DNA from: CAYSPT01 sp964432985
GTDB taxonomy: Bacteria; Muiribacteriota; CAYSPT01
NCBI GenBank assembly: GCA_964432985.1
Contig: CAYSPT010000035.1
Location: forward strand, 1-50,631
Direction: 5' to 3'
Length of the DNA: 50,631 nt
Of the stretch, positions 1 through 8,317 are shown one piece after another. A program made the position numbers and the translations under genes. How positions within the stretch are numbered: position 1 is the stretch's first letter; the number at the start of each line of letters is the position of its first letter. Below the pieces are notes generated by a model, which worked only from the letters and a program-made list of their open reading frames with translations, ran no database searches and was not told where the DNA came from.

Positions 1-2129
1 CCGACCAGGTTGTCTTCCCAGCTGAACCTCGTATAGCGCGTCCGGAAAGACAGGTGGCGGGTCAGCTCGAAGGTGAGCAGGGCGGTGCCGTCCATGGTCC
101 TGATCCTGTCGCTGTCGACGGAGGCGAAGCAGTCCAGGGTGATATCCAGCGTTAGCCGGTCGGCTAACCGGCGGTTGAAATGGCAGCCGGCGTTCAAGCC
201 GGCATTGGGCGACTGATCAACAGTGGCGGATCTCATCAGATTGGCCAGGCCGAGATACCCGTTGAGAAACTGGTTGAGGTCCCAGCGGAATCCGGCGCTC
301 AGCCTGAGAAAATAGGGATGCTTTCGGCCGGCTACGTCGGGGTCTTTGAGTGTGCTCGTCAGATTGAGTGAGGCGAATTTGCGGCGTTTGCCCAGGCTGC
401 TCTTGTCTTCGTAGCCCAGGACGAACGTCCCCTTGTCCATGAGCTTTATTTCACTGAATTCAGAGTAGTTGAGGTTCAGGCCCAGGGTGATATCGCTCTG
501 GGGCCGGTCGATCTGCAGGTGATAGTTGAAGCGTATGTTCGTCTGCCGGTACGGAAAGCCGACCAGTCCGGGGATGTCGCTTCCACGGTAGGCTGCCTGC
601 GGGTCCGTGTACTGGTAACTGACGGCGGCCTTATTGAAATCAAGCTTGTTGTAGGCGTACTCGCCGCCGGCCCGGGTGCGGATGATCGGTTTGCCGGCGT
701 TTGCCCGGTACAGCGCTATCCGGTCCCGGTCGGCATGGTCACGGAAATGGCCGCCCAAAAGATCCGTCAATGTCTGCTGTCCCGGCTGCCAGGGAACGCC
801 GCGGAAAATGTTAAGACTGCCAGCCACCAGGAACTCCACGGTGGCTACCCGGTAGGTGTCGTTGACATCAAGCGGTCGGCCGTTGACCAGAATCTGCCCC
901 TGTTTCTCTGTCATACCGGTGAAGATCAGGCTCTTCCCTTCCATATCGCACCAGGACCGCAGGGACCAGATATCCTTCAGCATCTTCCCCGGTACGTCCA
1001 GCCGGATCACCCGGTCTCCGTATGCGTAGACGCTGTTGATGGCAGCGGCGGTCAACTCCTCCGGCGGCGGGACATCACGCAGGCTGTAGCCGTGCATGAT
1101 GGCTATCTCGGCGTTGCATTCATAGCGCAGCGCTTCCTGCAGCGCCTCGTGGAAATGGGTTTGCTCGTAAGGAGTGAGACGGCAGAGAACATCTCCATGC
1201 TTTTCGGCCGCCAGGGCTTCCAGTTTTTGCACCAGCCGGACGGATTCCTCGTCGGTGGTTTCCGCCTCGAGGACATCATAGGGACGCGCGTTCCAGGTGA
1301 TTCGTTCCGGACCCTGGTCGAGAGTTACGGATGTCATATGCCGGTCGCGGCTGCGGCTCCAGAACAGCCTCCGTCCGTCCAGCCGTTCCAGGAAGAAGCC
1401 GCCGTCCACCAGCGATTCCGTGGAGCCGGGAACGTGCAGGATGGCCATATCGATCCACGGTGTTTCCTCCAGCAGGCTGCCGCCCATGGAAAGTGGCATG
1501 GTGCCCAGTAAAACCACCAGGTCGTACCGCCGCGCCTCTTCACGGTATGCTTCCAGAGTTTCTTCAGGATCGGCCACGGCCAGCTCCGGCGGCCACCCGA
1601 TCCAGGTCTGCACCAGGGCGGGAGAGATCAGGCCCAGCACCAGCACGCTCTTCCCGCCGAGCTCTACCGGCAGATATTGACGGATGGTGCTCCAGCGGCT
1701 GGTACTCAAACTGCTGCTCAAAGCCGATTCCGGCGACGGATACAAATTGGATGCGACAAAGGGAAAATCCGCTTCCTCCGCCCGCCGCAGCAGGTTTTCG
1801 GTACCGGCGAAAAGATCATGGAGACCTACGGCCATCCCGTCGTATCCGCAGCGATTCATCAAACCGATGACGGTGACGCCTCCATCAACCGAACTGGTAG
1901 GTGATGGGCCGAGCATATTTCCCGGGCTGAGCAGCAGCAGTTCCGGATTCTCAATCCTCAGCTTTTCCACCACGGAGTTGATCTTCACACCATACCCATC
2001 CTCAGCCGCACCGAGCACACCTTTCATCGAGCCGTTGAAAACGATGGTGGTGCTGCTGTAGGCCGGGTTGGAAAAGAAAACCGCAAGAAGTGCCGCCAGA
2101 ATACATGCTGCTGTCGATCTGAATTTCAT
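1..2129 (-). CDS. Secreted 5'-nucleotidase-like protein with degenerate phosphoesterase domain (partial)
   Basis: Translating the minus strand from the ATG at 2129 gives one open frame that leaves the window at base 1, so the C-terminus is missing (about 709 codons seen). The start is preceded by AAGGGGTGG at good spacing, and residues 1-25 look like a signal peptide ending near AYS. Residues about 26-290 follow the order of the calcineurin-like domain of UshA/5'-nucleotidases (GLMNRCGYDGMAVG, FPFVASNLY). The metal-binding motifs are gone: the usual ND.HG is FNGSMKG, D.GD is SPGN, GNH is GLHD, and GH.H is absent. Residues about 310-470 match the 5'-nucleotidase C-terminal domain (AIMHGYSLRD, TYRVATVEFL). 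The rest is rich in alternating polar/aromatic strands and may be an outer-membrane or beta-sheet domain. The family hydrolyses nucleotides or cyclic phosphates in the periplasm, but this copy is probably not catalytic. Confidence 0.75.
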   Translation of the reverse strand, partial: MKFRSTAACILAALLAVFFSNPAYSSTTIVFNGSMKGVLGAAEDGYGVKINSVVEKLRIENPELLLLSPGNMLGPSPTSSVDGGVTVIGLMNRCGYDGMAVGLHDLFAGTENLLRRAEEADFPFVASNLYPSPESALSSSLSTSRWSTIRQYLPVELGGKSVLVLGLISPALVQTWIGWPPELAVADPEETLEAYREEARRYDLVVLLGTMPLSMGGSLLEETPWIDMAILHVPGSTESLVDGGFFLERLDGRRLFWSRSRDRHMTSVTLDQGPERITWNARPYDVLEAETTDEESVRLVQKLEALAAEKHGDVLCRLTPYEQTHFHEALQEALRYECNAEIAIMHGYSLRDVPPPEELTAAAINSVYAYGDRVIRLDVPGKMLKDIWSLRSWCDMEGKSLIFTGMTEKQGQILVNGRPLDVNDTYRVATVEFLVAGSLNIFRGVPWQPGQQTLTDLLGGHFRDHADRDRIALYRANAGKPIIRTRAGGEYAYNKLDFNKAAVSYQYTDPQAAYRGSDIPGLVGFPYRQTNIRFNYHLQIDRPQSDITLGLNLNYSEFSEIKLMDKGTFVLGYEDKSSLGKRRKFASLNLTSTLKDPDVAGRKHPYFLRLSAGFRWDLNQFLNGYLGLANLMRSATVDQSPNAGLNAGCHFNRRLADRLTLDITLDCFASVDSDRIRTMDGTALLTFELTRHLSFRTRYTRFSWEDNLV

Positions 2130-2283
2130 CACCGTATTTCCACCCCTTTTCTTCAACAAATGAATGCAGGTTGAACCATGGTAACAGGTTGGACATACCC
2201 AGGCAACTTAGCGGGTGGAAAGGCCAGGAACAATGAAAAACTTAAGAGAGTATTCTACGGTATATATCAGGATGGAAAGAATG

Positions 2284-2397
2284 TTAGTCCGCCACCATGA
2301 TATCGCAGAAGGCCTCCAGGGTGCCGTTTGGGGATTTGTCGATTAGTCCACCACCATGATATCGCAGAAGGCCTCCAGGGTGCCGTCAGGCGATTTG
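2284..2397. repeat. Tandem duplication (about 55 bp, 59-bp offset) of the 3' end of the PilN-like gene
   Basis: Bases 2284-2338 repeat 2343-2397 with only a few mismatches. The second copy is the real 3' end of the minus-strand gene that stops at 2343. The extra copy lies just beyond that stop and would encode nearly the same last residues (GTLEAFCDIMVAD against GTLEAFCDIMVVD), again followed by a stop. It has no start of its own. Confidence 0.9.
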
Positions 2398-3158
2398 ATG
2401 ATGACCTTACCCGGGCCGGGCCGCAGCGCGAAGAACAGACCGGTTTGCTTGACCACCCCGATAGCCTCAGGCATGAGAATCCATGTGGGCCAGTCCCTCG
2501 GTATCAGGAAGGTCTCACCGTCGGCGGTCGCTCCGTAAACTTTGAACTGCTGGCTCGTACCGGAGATCTTTCTCAACGAAGAAGGAGCCAGTTCAAGCCG
2601 CACCAGCGGCGAATAATCAAATCTCATGGTAAATGACACAAGGGAGATGCCGTTTTTTTCGGTGAGCAGGTTTTCACCAATGAGCATGACGTTTCGAAAA
2701 CCGATGGTTTTCTGCAGTTTCTTCCACAGGGCGTTCACTTCTTTGTGCCCGCCCGCCAGGCCATGAAGGGTGAACGAGGGCGCCTTTTCGGAAAGAGCCA
2801 GCACCAGGGTGCGTATCCAGATCTTTTCCGGCATCAGCCGGTGAAGCGCCAGGAAGAAGTCCACCCACCTTACCGGTTTGCTCCCCAGGAAGGTGTTGAT
2901 GAAGAGGACATCCTCTTTGAGATCGCGGATCATCGCTTCGGATATGGGCAGTTTCTCGATCTCCGCCTGGATGCGGGCGGTATGCCCGGCCACGTGCTCC
3001 TTGACTTCGTCCACAGATGAGAAGCGGGTGTCGTCCAGTATGATCCGGCTGTCATTGAGCCAATTGAGAGACAGGACCCGCCCGTTGAGCACGGCCAGGC
3101 AGATGAAGAGCGCGGTGGTAACCGTGACGGCCCGAAATCTTCGAATCATAGTGATCAC
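2343..3158 (-). CDS. PilN-like type IV pilus inner-membrane protein with C-terminal Ig-like domain
   Basis: PilN proteins link the cytoplasmic PilM ring to PilO/PilP at the inner membrane during type IV pilus assembly. This protein has a short basic N-terminus, one membrane segment (about residues 8-25) and a coiled region. A PilN-type core follows, with the WVDFFLALHRLMPEKIWI stretch and a later G....V..L...L element (HGLAGGHKEVNALWKKLQ). The last 80 residues (from about 200) resemble a bacterial Ig-like (Big_2) fold: QFKVYGATADGE, a Trp-rich strand, GLFFALRPGPGKV. I use the GTG at 3158 because GGAGGT lies 7 bases upstream. The ATG at 3149 is an alternative. No PilM or PilO partner is visible here. 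The Ig-like tail is unusual for PilN. Assignment is from motif reading. Confidence 0.62.
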   Translation of the reverse strand: MITMIRRFRAVTVTTALFICLAVLNGRVLSLNWLNDSRIILDDTRFSSVDEVKEHVAGHTARIQAEIEKLPISEAMIRDLKEDVLFINTFLGSKPVRWVDFFLALHRLMPEKIWIRTLVLALSEKAPSFTLHGLAGGHKEVNALWKKLQKTIGFRNVMLIGENLLTEKNGISLVSFTMRFDYSPLVRLELAPSSLRKISGTSQQFKVYGATADGETFLIPRDWPTWILMPEAIGVVKQTGLFFALRPGPGKVIIKSPDGTLEAFCDIMVVD

Positions 3159-3234
3159 CCTTCTACCTCCAGCGCCCGGTTTACGGAGCGAAAACAACGC
3201 TGCTACTATATACGAACCAAATAGTTAACAAGCC

Positions 3235-4344
3235 TTATTCGTTGACCAGTATTTCGCCGGGAAAGCTGCCCCTGTTAAGGTTGCGGAAAAGTGACGCGCC
3301 GATTTTGCTGTGAAACTCCCTGAATACTATGGGCAGCCCGTGAACTTTCAGAATTGCGTTCGTGGGCTCCGGTACGTGGTGAAAGTGAATGTGCGGAGCA
3401 TCGGAGTTCCCCGAATTGCCGCAGAGGGCCAGAACCTGGCCCGCCGTCACCGTATCCCCTATCTCGACTTTGAAGCTGTTGAGCTTGATGTGCGCCAGAT
3501 AACTGTACAGATTTTCCCGGTGCCTGATCATGATGTAGTTGCCGCCCGGGCACTCCGGGTCGAAATCATCCGCCCTTCCGCCCATGGGAGCGTCCTGGAA
3601 CCGGTCCACCAGACCGACCACCGTCCCGTCACCCGGGCTCACCAGCGGCTGGCCGTAGGTATAGTAGTCGCTCAGTTTGCTGCCGTCCGTACCGGGTTGG
3701 ATAAACTCGCCATTGATATCGATTTTCATGAAGTCAATAGCAAAATAATTTGAGTTTACCGGGTAATAAATCTGCCGGTGGTGCGCATGAAGATCATGAC
3801 TTTGCATGTGCAGCCAGGTCCCTTTGAACGGCGGATACACATCATGGTCCGGCCGGAATTCGTTCACCGGGATATCCATTCCGACTACTTCAAAGGTATT
3901 GTCGTTATATGCCAGTATGACCTGCACCTTCACCTGCCGAACGCGATATTGCCTGGGAACCTGTTCGAACGCATGTGCGACAAACACCCGGTCCCCTTCG
4001 TCAAACCGGTTTTCGTGCGGAACAAATCCGCCTTCGGGTTTGAAGACACCCATGTGCTTGCCGATGTTCTCAAACGGCGGATTCGCCGTCAACCGCCGCA
4101 GGAACAGCAAATTGTCGTTTCGATCATAGTATCGAAACAAAACGACAACGATTCTGCCCGGTTTTTGCGCCATGAAGTAACTGTCAAAATTCAACAGGTA
4201 CGAGCCGGATGTTTTTTCCAGGTACACCGTGGCCGGAATGAAGCCCACTTTTACAGCTTGCTGTTCGGAACCGTACACCGTGGAAGCCATGAAAAGCACC
4301 ACGGTAACAATCAGTAACCTGAATACTTTTATACGTTGTTTCAT
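3235..4344 (-). CDS. Secreted M23-family peptidase-like protein
   Basis: M23 enzymes are zinc endopeptidases that cut peptidoglycan cross-bridges or act as scaffolds for other hydrolases. The protein is 369 aa with an N-terminal signal peptide (basic start, hydrophobic run, cleavage near VYGS). The C-terminal half carries the LytM fold: SPGDGTVVGLVD, GNYIMIRH, YLAHIKLNSF, IGDTVTAGQVLALCGNSG and the ligand motif PHIHFHH. The first zinc ligand motif, normally HxxxD, reads YFAID, so the His is Tyr while Asp and the HxH pair remain. Other M23 subfamilies also vary at this place, so loss of activity is possible but not certain. It shares strand with the PilN-like gene 76 bases downstream. A GGGAAAAGA site precedes the ATG. 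Confidence 0.85.
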   Translation of the reverse strand: MKQRIKVFRLLIVTVVLFMASTVYGSEQQAVKVGFIPATVYLEKTSGSYLLNFDSYFMAQKPGRIVVVLFRYYDRNDNLLFLRRLTANPPFENIGKHMGVFKPEGGFVPHENRFDEGDRVFVAHAFEQVPRQYRVRQVKVQVILAYNDNTFEVVGMDIPVNEFRPDHDVYPPFKGTWLHMQSHDLHAHHRQIYYPVNSNYFAIDFMKIDINGEFIQPGTDGSKLSDYYTYGQPLVSPGDGTVVGLVDRFQDAPMGGRADDFDPECPGGNYIMIRHRENLYSYLAHIKLNSFKVEIGDTVTAGQVLALCGNSGNSDAPHIHFHHVPEPTNAILKVHGLPIVFREFHSKIGASLFRNLNRGSFPGEILVNE

Positions 4345-4463
4345 TCTTTTCCCACATCCTCTGTTCGTTGGTTCGTTATTTTTTCTCTGCCTTACCGGAT
4401 AACACTGTTAAGCCCCTGGATTCAGACATGGGGAGTTGTCAATTGATTTTCTCTTTTGATCAT

Positions 4464-4493
4464 TTTACCTCAACAGTCCATGGCGGGTATAAT
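4464..4493 (+). promoter_or_regulatory. Probable sigma70-type promoter for the nitroreductase-like gene
   Basis: TTTACC at 4464-4469 and a perfect TATAAT at 4488-4493 are separated by 18 bases. They lie about 70 bases upstream of the ATG at 4566. No other feature explains the 221-bp divergent gap between 4344 and 4566. Confidence 0.5.
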
Positions 4494-4565
4494 GGTATCT
4501 GTAAAGGATGGAAATATAACTTCCGAAATGCACTTGATGCAAACGCAGTGAAAGGATGATCATCA

Positions 4566-5306
4566 ATGATGTTCTGCATAACCAGGTTAAAGTTACTCAT
4601 ACTGGTTTTCTTCGTTGTACTTCTACCGGGAGTGTGCGTCACTCCCTGCCCCGCCCAGGAGCCCGCGCCCGAAGCAGCGGCGCAGCAAGCCGCAGGGGCG
4701 GAAGCCGCAGCGCTGGAAGCCATAGAGGAACCGACGGTCATATCGTTTACGGAGCCGGACACCAGCGGAGGGATACCGCTCATGGAGGCTCTGATGAAAA
4801 GGAAAACCTCACGGGCATTCAGTTCCCGCGAGATTCCCCTGGAGGTCCTTGGAAATCTACTCTGGGCGGCAGCGGGAGTGAACCGCCCGGATGAAGGTAA
4901 ACGCACCGCCCCCACGGCGGTCAACTGGCAGGAAATCGACATCTACGTTGCAATGAAGAAGGGTCTCTACCTGTACCAGCCGAAAGATCACGCGCTTAAG
5001 CTGGTCCTTGAAAAAGATATCCGGGGGGCAACCGGACTCCAGGCCTTCGTGGCGGGCGCCCCGGTAAACCTCGTTTTCGTGGCCGACTTTTCGCGAATGG
5101 GACGGGCAAACAAACAGGACCGTGTCTTTTACTCGGCTACCGACACCGGTTTCATCAGCCAGAACGTCTACCTGTTCTGCGCCTCCGCCGGTCTGGCCAC
5201 GGTGGTACGTGGATGGGTGGATAAACCAGCCCTGGTAAAAACCATGGGACTCAGGGATGACCAGAAGATCATCCTGGCGCAGACCGTGGGATATCCAAAA
5301 GACTAG
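4566..5306 (+). CDS. Secreted nitroreductase / SagB-type oxidoreductase
   Basis: This 246-aa protein has a signal peptide (hydrophobic residues about 8-24, likely cleavage after PCPA) followed by an Ala/Glu-rich linker. The nitroreductase fold starts near residue 70. RKTSRAFSSREIPLEVL is the typical FMN-phosphate-binding helix and loop, LGNLLWAAAGVNRP follows, and NVYLFCASAGLATVVRG plus QTVGYPKD close the domain. The family uses FMN to reduce or oxidise small molecules; SagB-like members oxidise azolines. The partner and substrate here are unknown, and no cyclodehydratase gene is nearby. An exported nitroreductase is less common than a cytoplasmic one. AAAGGATG lies shortly upstream of the ATGATG start. 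Confidence 0.83.
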   Translation: MMFCITRLKLLILVFFVVLLPGVCVTPCPAQEPAPEAAAQQAAGAEAAALEAIEEPTVISFTEPDTSGGIPLMEALMKRKTSRAFSSREIPLEVLGNLLWAAAGVNRPDEGKRTAPTAVNWQEIDIYVAMKKGLYLYQPKDHALKLVLEKDIRGATGLQAFVAGAPVNLVFVADFSRMGRANKQDRVFYSATDTGFISQNVYLFCASAGLATVVRGWVDKPALVKTMGLRDDQKIILAQTVGYPKD

Positions 5307-5368
5307 AAACAGGTACGGTCACCGGAACAGATGCCCGGGCTTGTCCTGAAAAAGGCGGAAACAATGCC

Positions 5369-7473
5369 ATGAAAAAACCATCGGTCACCATGCTGTGCGG
5401 AAGCATTCTGCTTCTGGTCGTAATTGGAACGGCCATGCTTTTTTTCAGCTGGCTTAAATGGCCCGATGTGCTGATCGATTTCGGAATGTCTCTCTACATA
5501 CCATGGCAGCTGAGCGAAGGAAGCGTTCTGTACTGTGACATCGCCTGGTTTTTCGGCCCGGTCTCCCACTATTTCAACTCCTGGATCTTCGGTATTTTCG
5601 GTACCAGTTTGATGAGCCTGGCCTGGACCAACATCGTCCTGGCGGCGGTACTGGCGGCGCTCATTTACCGGTTCTTTCTCAAGACCGCCGACATCTTTTC
5701 CGCTACGGCATCAACCGCGGCTTTTATCACTATGTTTGCCTTTTCGCAGTACGCAGGAGAGATTGCCAACTGGAACTGGGTGTGCCCGTACACTCCCGAG
5801 GTGCCCCACGGCATCATCCTGTCCGTCTGTGCCATCTGCGCTTTCAGCAGGTATCTGAAAGGACGAAACTGCGGCCTCTGGCTCTTCATTACCGGCACCG
5901 CCGGCGGCGTGGCGGCACTGACCAAGTCGGAGGTGTTCCTGGCCCTGCTGCCAGCCCTGGCGGCAGGCATTATCGTGCAGCACTTCGTTTGCCGGCGGAA
6001 CGACGCGCTGGAGGCGGACGCGGGCGGCGGGCAAGCGGCGACAGATGGGGTTGACCATGCTAATTCTATCGAGGAGATCGAGTCCGAAGCCCCCTGGCAA
6101 ACCAGGAGCACGGTACGAAACACGGCGCTCCTGCTTCTCGGAATGATCCTGCCGGTGCTCGGTTTCACCGTGTATTTTGCCAGGTACATGCCGATAAACA
6201 AAGCCATTTCCTCTATGGCCCTTCCTTTTTCATATCTGTTTTCCCCATCGGTCACCTCGAACATATTCTTCCGCCGGGTGCAAGGCATGGACCAGCCGCT
6301 TAGAAACACGGCGCTCATGCTCAAGTGTTTCATTATCTACGCCGGTGTGGTCCTGGTTCTGTGGGGACTCGGTTCGGTGATGCGCTCCATCAGAAAGCCC
6401 GCCGGCACCGTGGCCTGGTTTATCGTCAGCCTGGCCGGACTCCTGTGTGCCACGCCCTGGATAATCGGAAACATCGCCTGGCTCGAGACCGCCCGAGGGC
6501 TGCCGCTGGCCGTACTGGGACTGGCGGTCTATTTCGGCCTCCGGGCCCTGGGGCAGCACCGGGACGAGGAACAGTCCAACCGGGCGCTATCCCTGATGGT
6601 CATGGCGGTGTTCGCCTTCCTGCTCATGGGAAAGATACTGCTTAACACCATTGTCTATCGTTACGGGTTTGCGCTGGCCATGCCGGGAGTCCTGCTGGCC
6701 GTGACGGCGCTCGTGTACCTGGTGCCCGCCCGGCTGGGCGGAACACCGGCCGCTACAGGGTACCTGCGCACCCTCGGATTGGTACTGGCGGCGGCGGTCA
6801 TGCTTGGACACGTCAGATTGGCGCACACGCTCTACCAGGTAAAAACGCTGCCGGTGGGAGAGAAACCAGATACCTTCATGGCGTTCCGCTCCGAGGTGTC
6901 AAGCCGGGGCGCCGAGGTGAATAAAACATTGCAAATAATAAAGCAATACATAGACCCTTCCGCTACCGTTGTGGTGCTGCCGGAAGGAGTCATGCTGAAC
7001 TATCTGGCCAGGAGAAAAACCTCTGTTCCCTACGTCAACTTCATGCCTACCGAGTTTGCCATTTTCGGAGAGCAGACCATCCTGGAGGATTTCAAATCCA
7101 ATCCCCCGGACTACGTCATATATGCCCATAAGGAATCGTTCGAGTGGGGTTACACCTACTTCGGCCGGGACGGATACGGTGAACTGCTGTACGAATGGGT
7201 GGACGAGAACTACCAGTCCGTGTGGCAGACGGCCACTGCCCCGTTCACCGACCGGGGCTTCGGAATCCTCATACGCCGTCATCAGNNNNNNNNNNNNNNN
7301 NNNNNNNNNNNNNNNNNNNNNNNNNNNNNNNNNNNNNNNNNNNNNNNNNNNNNNNNNNNNNNNNNNNNNNNNNNNNNNNNNNNNNGGCCACTGCCCCGTT
7401 CACCGACCGGGGCTTCGGAATCCTCATACGCCGTCATCAGGAAGATGACGAAGATCCGGAGAATCAGGAGTAA
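5369..7473 (+). CDS. Integral-membrane GT-C family glycosyltransferase (interrupted by assembly gap)
   Basis: The product looks like an ArnT/PMT-type polyprenyl-phosphate-sugar transferase. It has many hydrophobic helices from residue 9 to about 490 and an early acidic periplasmic loop (DVLIDFGMSLYIPWQL). A soluble C-terminal domain of about 150 residues follows (TVVVLPEGVMLNYLARR, PPDYVIYAHK). Coding runs from the ATG at 5369 to 7285, then the N gap. Because 7231-7285 and 7386-7440 are identical, I read the true gene as 5369-7285 joined to 7441-7473, giving 649 aa ending EDDEDPENQE. The start lies 62 bases after the nitroreductase stop, so the two may be co-transcribed. Substrate and acceptor are unknown. 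The 3' end is duplicated in the repeats that follow. Confidence 0.75.
7286..7385. other. 100-N assembly gap flanked by identical 55-bp sequence
   Basis: Exactly 100 Ns. The 55 bases before the gap (7231-7285) equal the 55 bases after it (7386-7440). This fits two contigs sharing an unmerged k-mer-length overlap at a tandem repeat, rather than real missing sequence. Confidence 0.9.
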
Positions 7474-7627
7474 CCCAATCCTCATCAGCCGTCATCAGAA
7501 GGATGACGAAGATCCGGAGAATCAGGAGTAACCCAATCCTCATCCGCCGTCATCAGAAGGATGACGAAGATCCGGAGAATCAGGAGTAACCCAATCCTCA
7601 TCCGCCGTCATCAGAAGGATGACGAAG
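7421..7627. repeat. 58-bp tandem repeat, four copies, derived from the glycosyltransferase gene 3' end
   Basis: The marker CCGTCATCAG occurs at 7431, 7489, 7547 and 7605, exactly 58 bases apart, and the intervening sequence is nearly identical. The first copy contains the last codons and TAA of the glycosyltransferase gene. Later copies repeat that tail, including the stop. Each unit also holds a short inverted repeat (GTCATC / GATGAC). The array explains the assembly break next to it. Copy number in the genome may differ from the assembly. Confidence 0.92.
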
Positions 7628-7643
7628 CGCAGTAAAGTAGGTT

Positions 7644-7673
7644 GTCATTGTCCGACTTGATCGGACAATCCAT
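7644..7673 (-). repeat. REP-like hairpin, copy A (reverse orientation)
   Basis: A perfect 9-bp inverted repeat (ATTGTCCGA / TCGGACAAT) at 7647-7655 and 7661-7669 with loop CTTGA. Read on the minus strand it has the same design as the hairpins at 7691 and 19375: GGAT, stem, TCAAG loop, stem, ATGAC. Confidence 0.75.
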
Positions 7674-7686
7674 GCTTGCGTCCGGT

Positions 7687-7799
7687 GTGGATCCTCCGGT
7701 CAAGCCGGAGGATGACTTTCTGTATCGGAGGATGACTTTCTGTACCGGAGGATGACTTCCTGTGCCGGAGGATGACTTCCTGTACCGGAGGATGACTTA
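7687..7799 (+). repeat. REP-like hairpin, copy B, followed by 20-bp tandem repeats of its right arm
   Basis: The stem is ATCCTCCGG / CCGGAGGAT (7691-7699 and 7705-7713) with loop TCAAG. The right arm CGGAGGATGACTT then recurs every 20 bases (near 7726, 7746, 7766, 7786), giving five copies in total. The same architecture, with a different but still self-complementary stem, occurs at 19371-19448. It lies between convergent genes and may also act in transcript 3'-end formation. Confidence 0.85.
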
Positions 7800-7803
7800 G
7801 CGT

Positions 7804-8076
7804 TCAGTCGACACGCATCTTTGAATAGCGCTTTACTACCTCTCCGGTGGTGGTGTCTATGATGACGTACCCGTTGATGGCCCGGGGTACACCCTTGCCG
7901 TTTCCGATGCCCACGGAGGTGATACCGCCGTAAGCGCTCACCTGGTACCGGCCGTTAATTTCTTCTTCACCCTTGGCTTCCGCAGTCTGCCACGACATCC
8001 AGTTCAGCGCCAGCTGAAGCACCAGGATTGCTACCACACAGTAGACTAAAGACCTCGTTGTTACCGGTTGTTTCAT
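7804..8076 (-). CDS. Small secreted or membrane-anchored protein of unknown function
   Basis: A 90-aa protein if started at the ATG at 8076, which is chosen because GGAGGAG lies about 6 bases upstream. Residues about 9-26 form a signal peptide or anchor (SLVYCVVAILVLQLALNW) with possible cleavage after AEA. The mature part of about 60 residues contains GRYQVSAYGG and ends with YVIIDTTTGEVVKRYSKMRVD-like sequence, in which a Gly/Val/Ile-rich strand precedes DTTTGEVV, a pattern common in small exported beta proteins. I recognise no family. It is divergent from the SGNH hydrolase gene and convergent to the repeat array. Confidence 0.65.
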   Translation of the reverse strand: MKQPVTTRSLVYCVVAILVLQLALNWMSWQTAEAKGEEEINGRYQVSAYGGITSVGIGNGKGVPRAINGYVIIDTTTGEVVKRYSKMRVD

Positions 8077-8247
8077 TGACATCTCCTCCTTCATCATCTT
8101 TACGTTCATGGCACCGCGAGCAACTCGTCATTCATTACCTACGTCCGAACAAGGTGGAGCGGTTTCTTGATTTTACTTCCATACGGACAATTATTCAAGT
8201 TTTTCGATGTTACTTTTAAAATTCAGTGTGGCTGCCGGGCAACGCGC

Positions 8248-8276
8248 TTGCGTGGTCGAATGTTATTATGTAATAA
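8248..8276 (+). promoter_or_regulatory. Possible promoter and palindrome upstream of the SGNH hydrolase
   Basis: TTGCGT (8248-8253) and TAATAA (8271-8276) are 17 bases apart, 42 bases before the GTG start at 8318. The -10 overlaps a perfect palindrome with arms TTATTA and TAATAA around TG, which could be an operator. The -35 match is weak. Confidence 0.33.
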
Positions 8277-8317
8277 TTGTGGATATAGCCTGCTCAAACA
8301 TTTACCTGGAGACAGCC

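Noticed and set aside
519..1511. Long plus-strand open frame (330 codons)
   Set aside because: It lies antisense to the 5'-nucleotidase-like gene, has no family motifs, and its composition follows the GC-rich opposite strand.
7421..7799. Possible CRISPR array
   Set aside because: The repeats are directly tandem with no unique spacers, and no cas genes are present.
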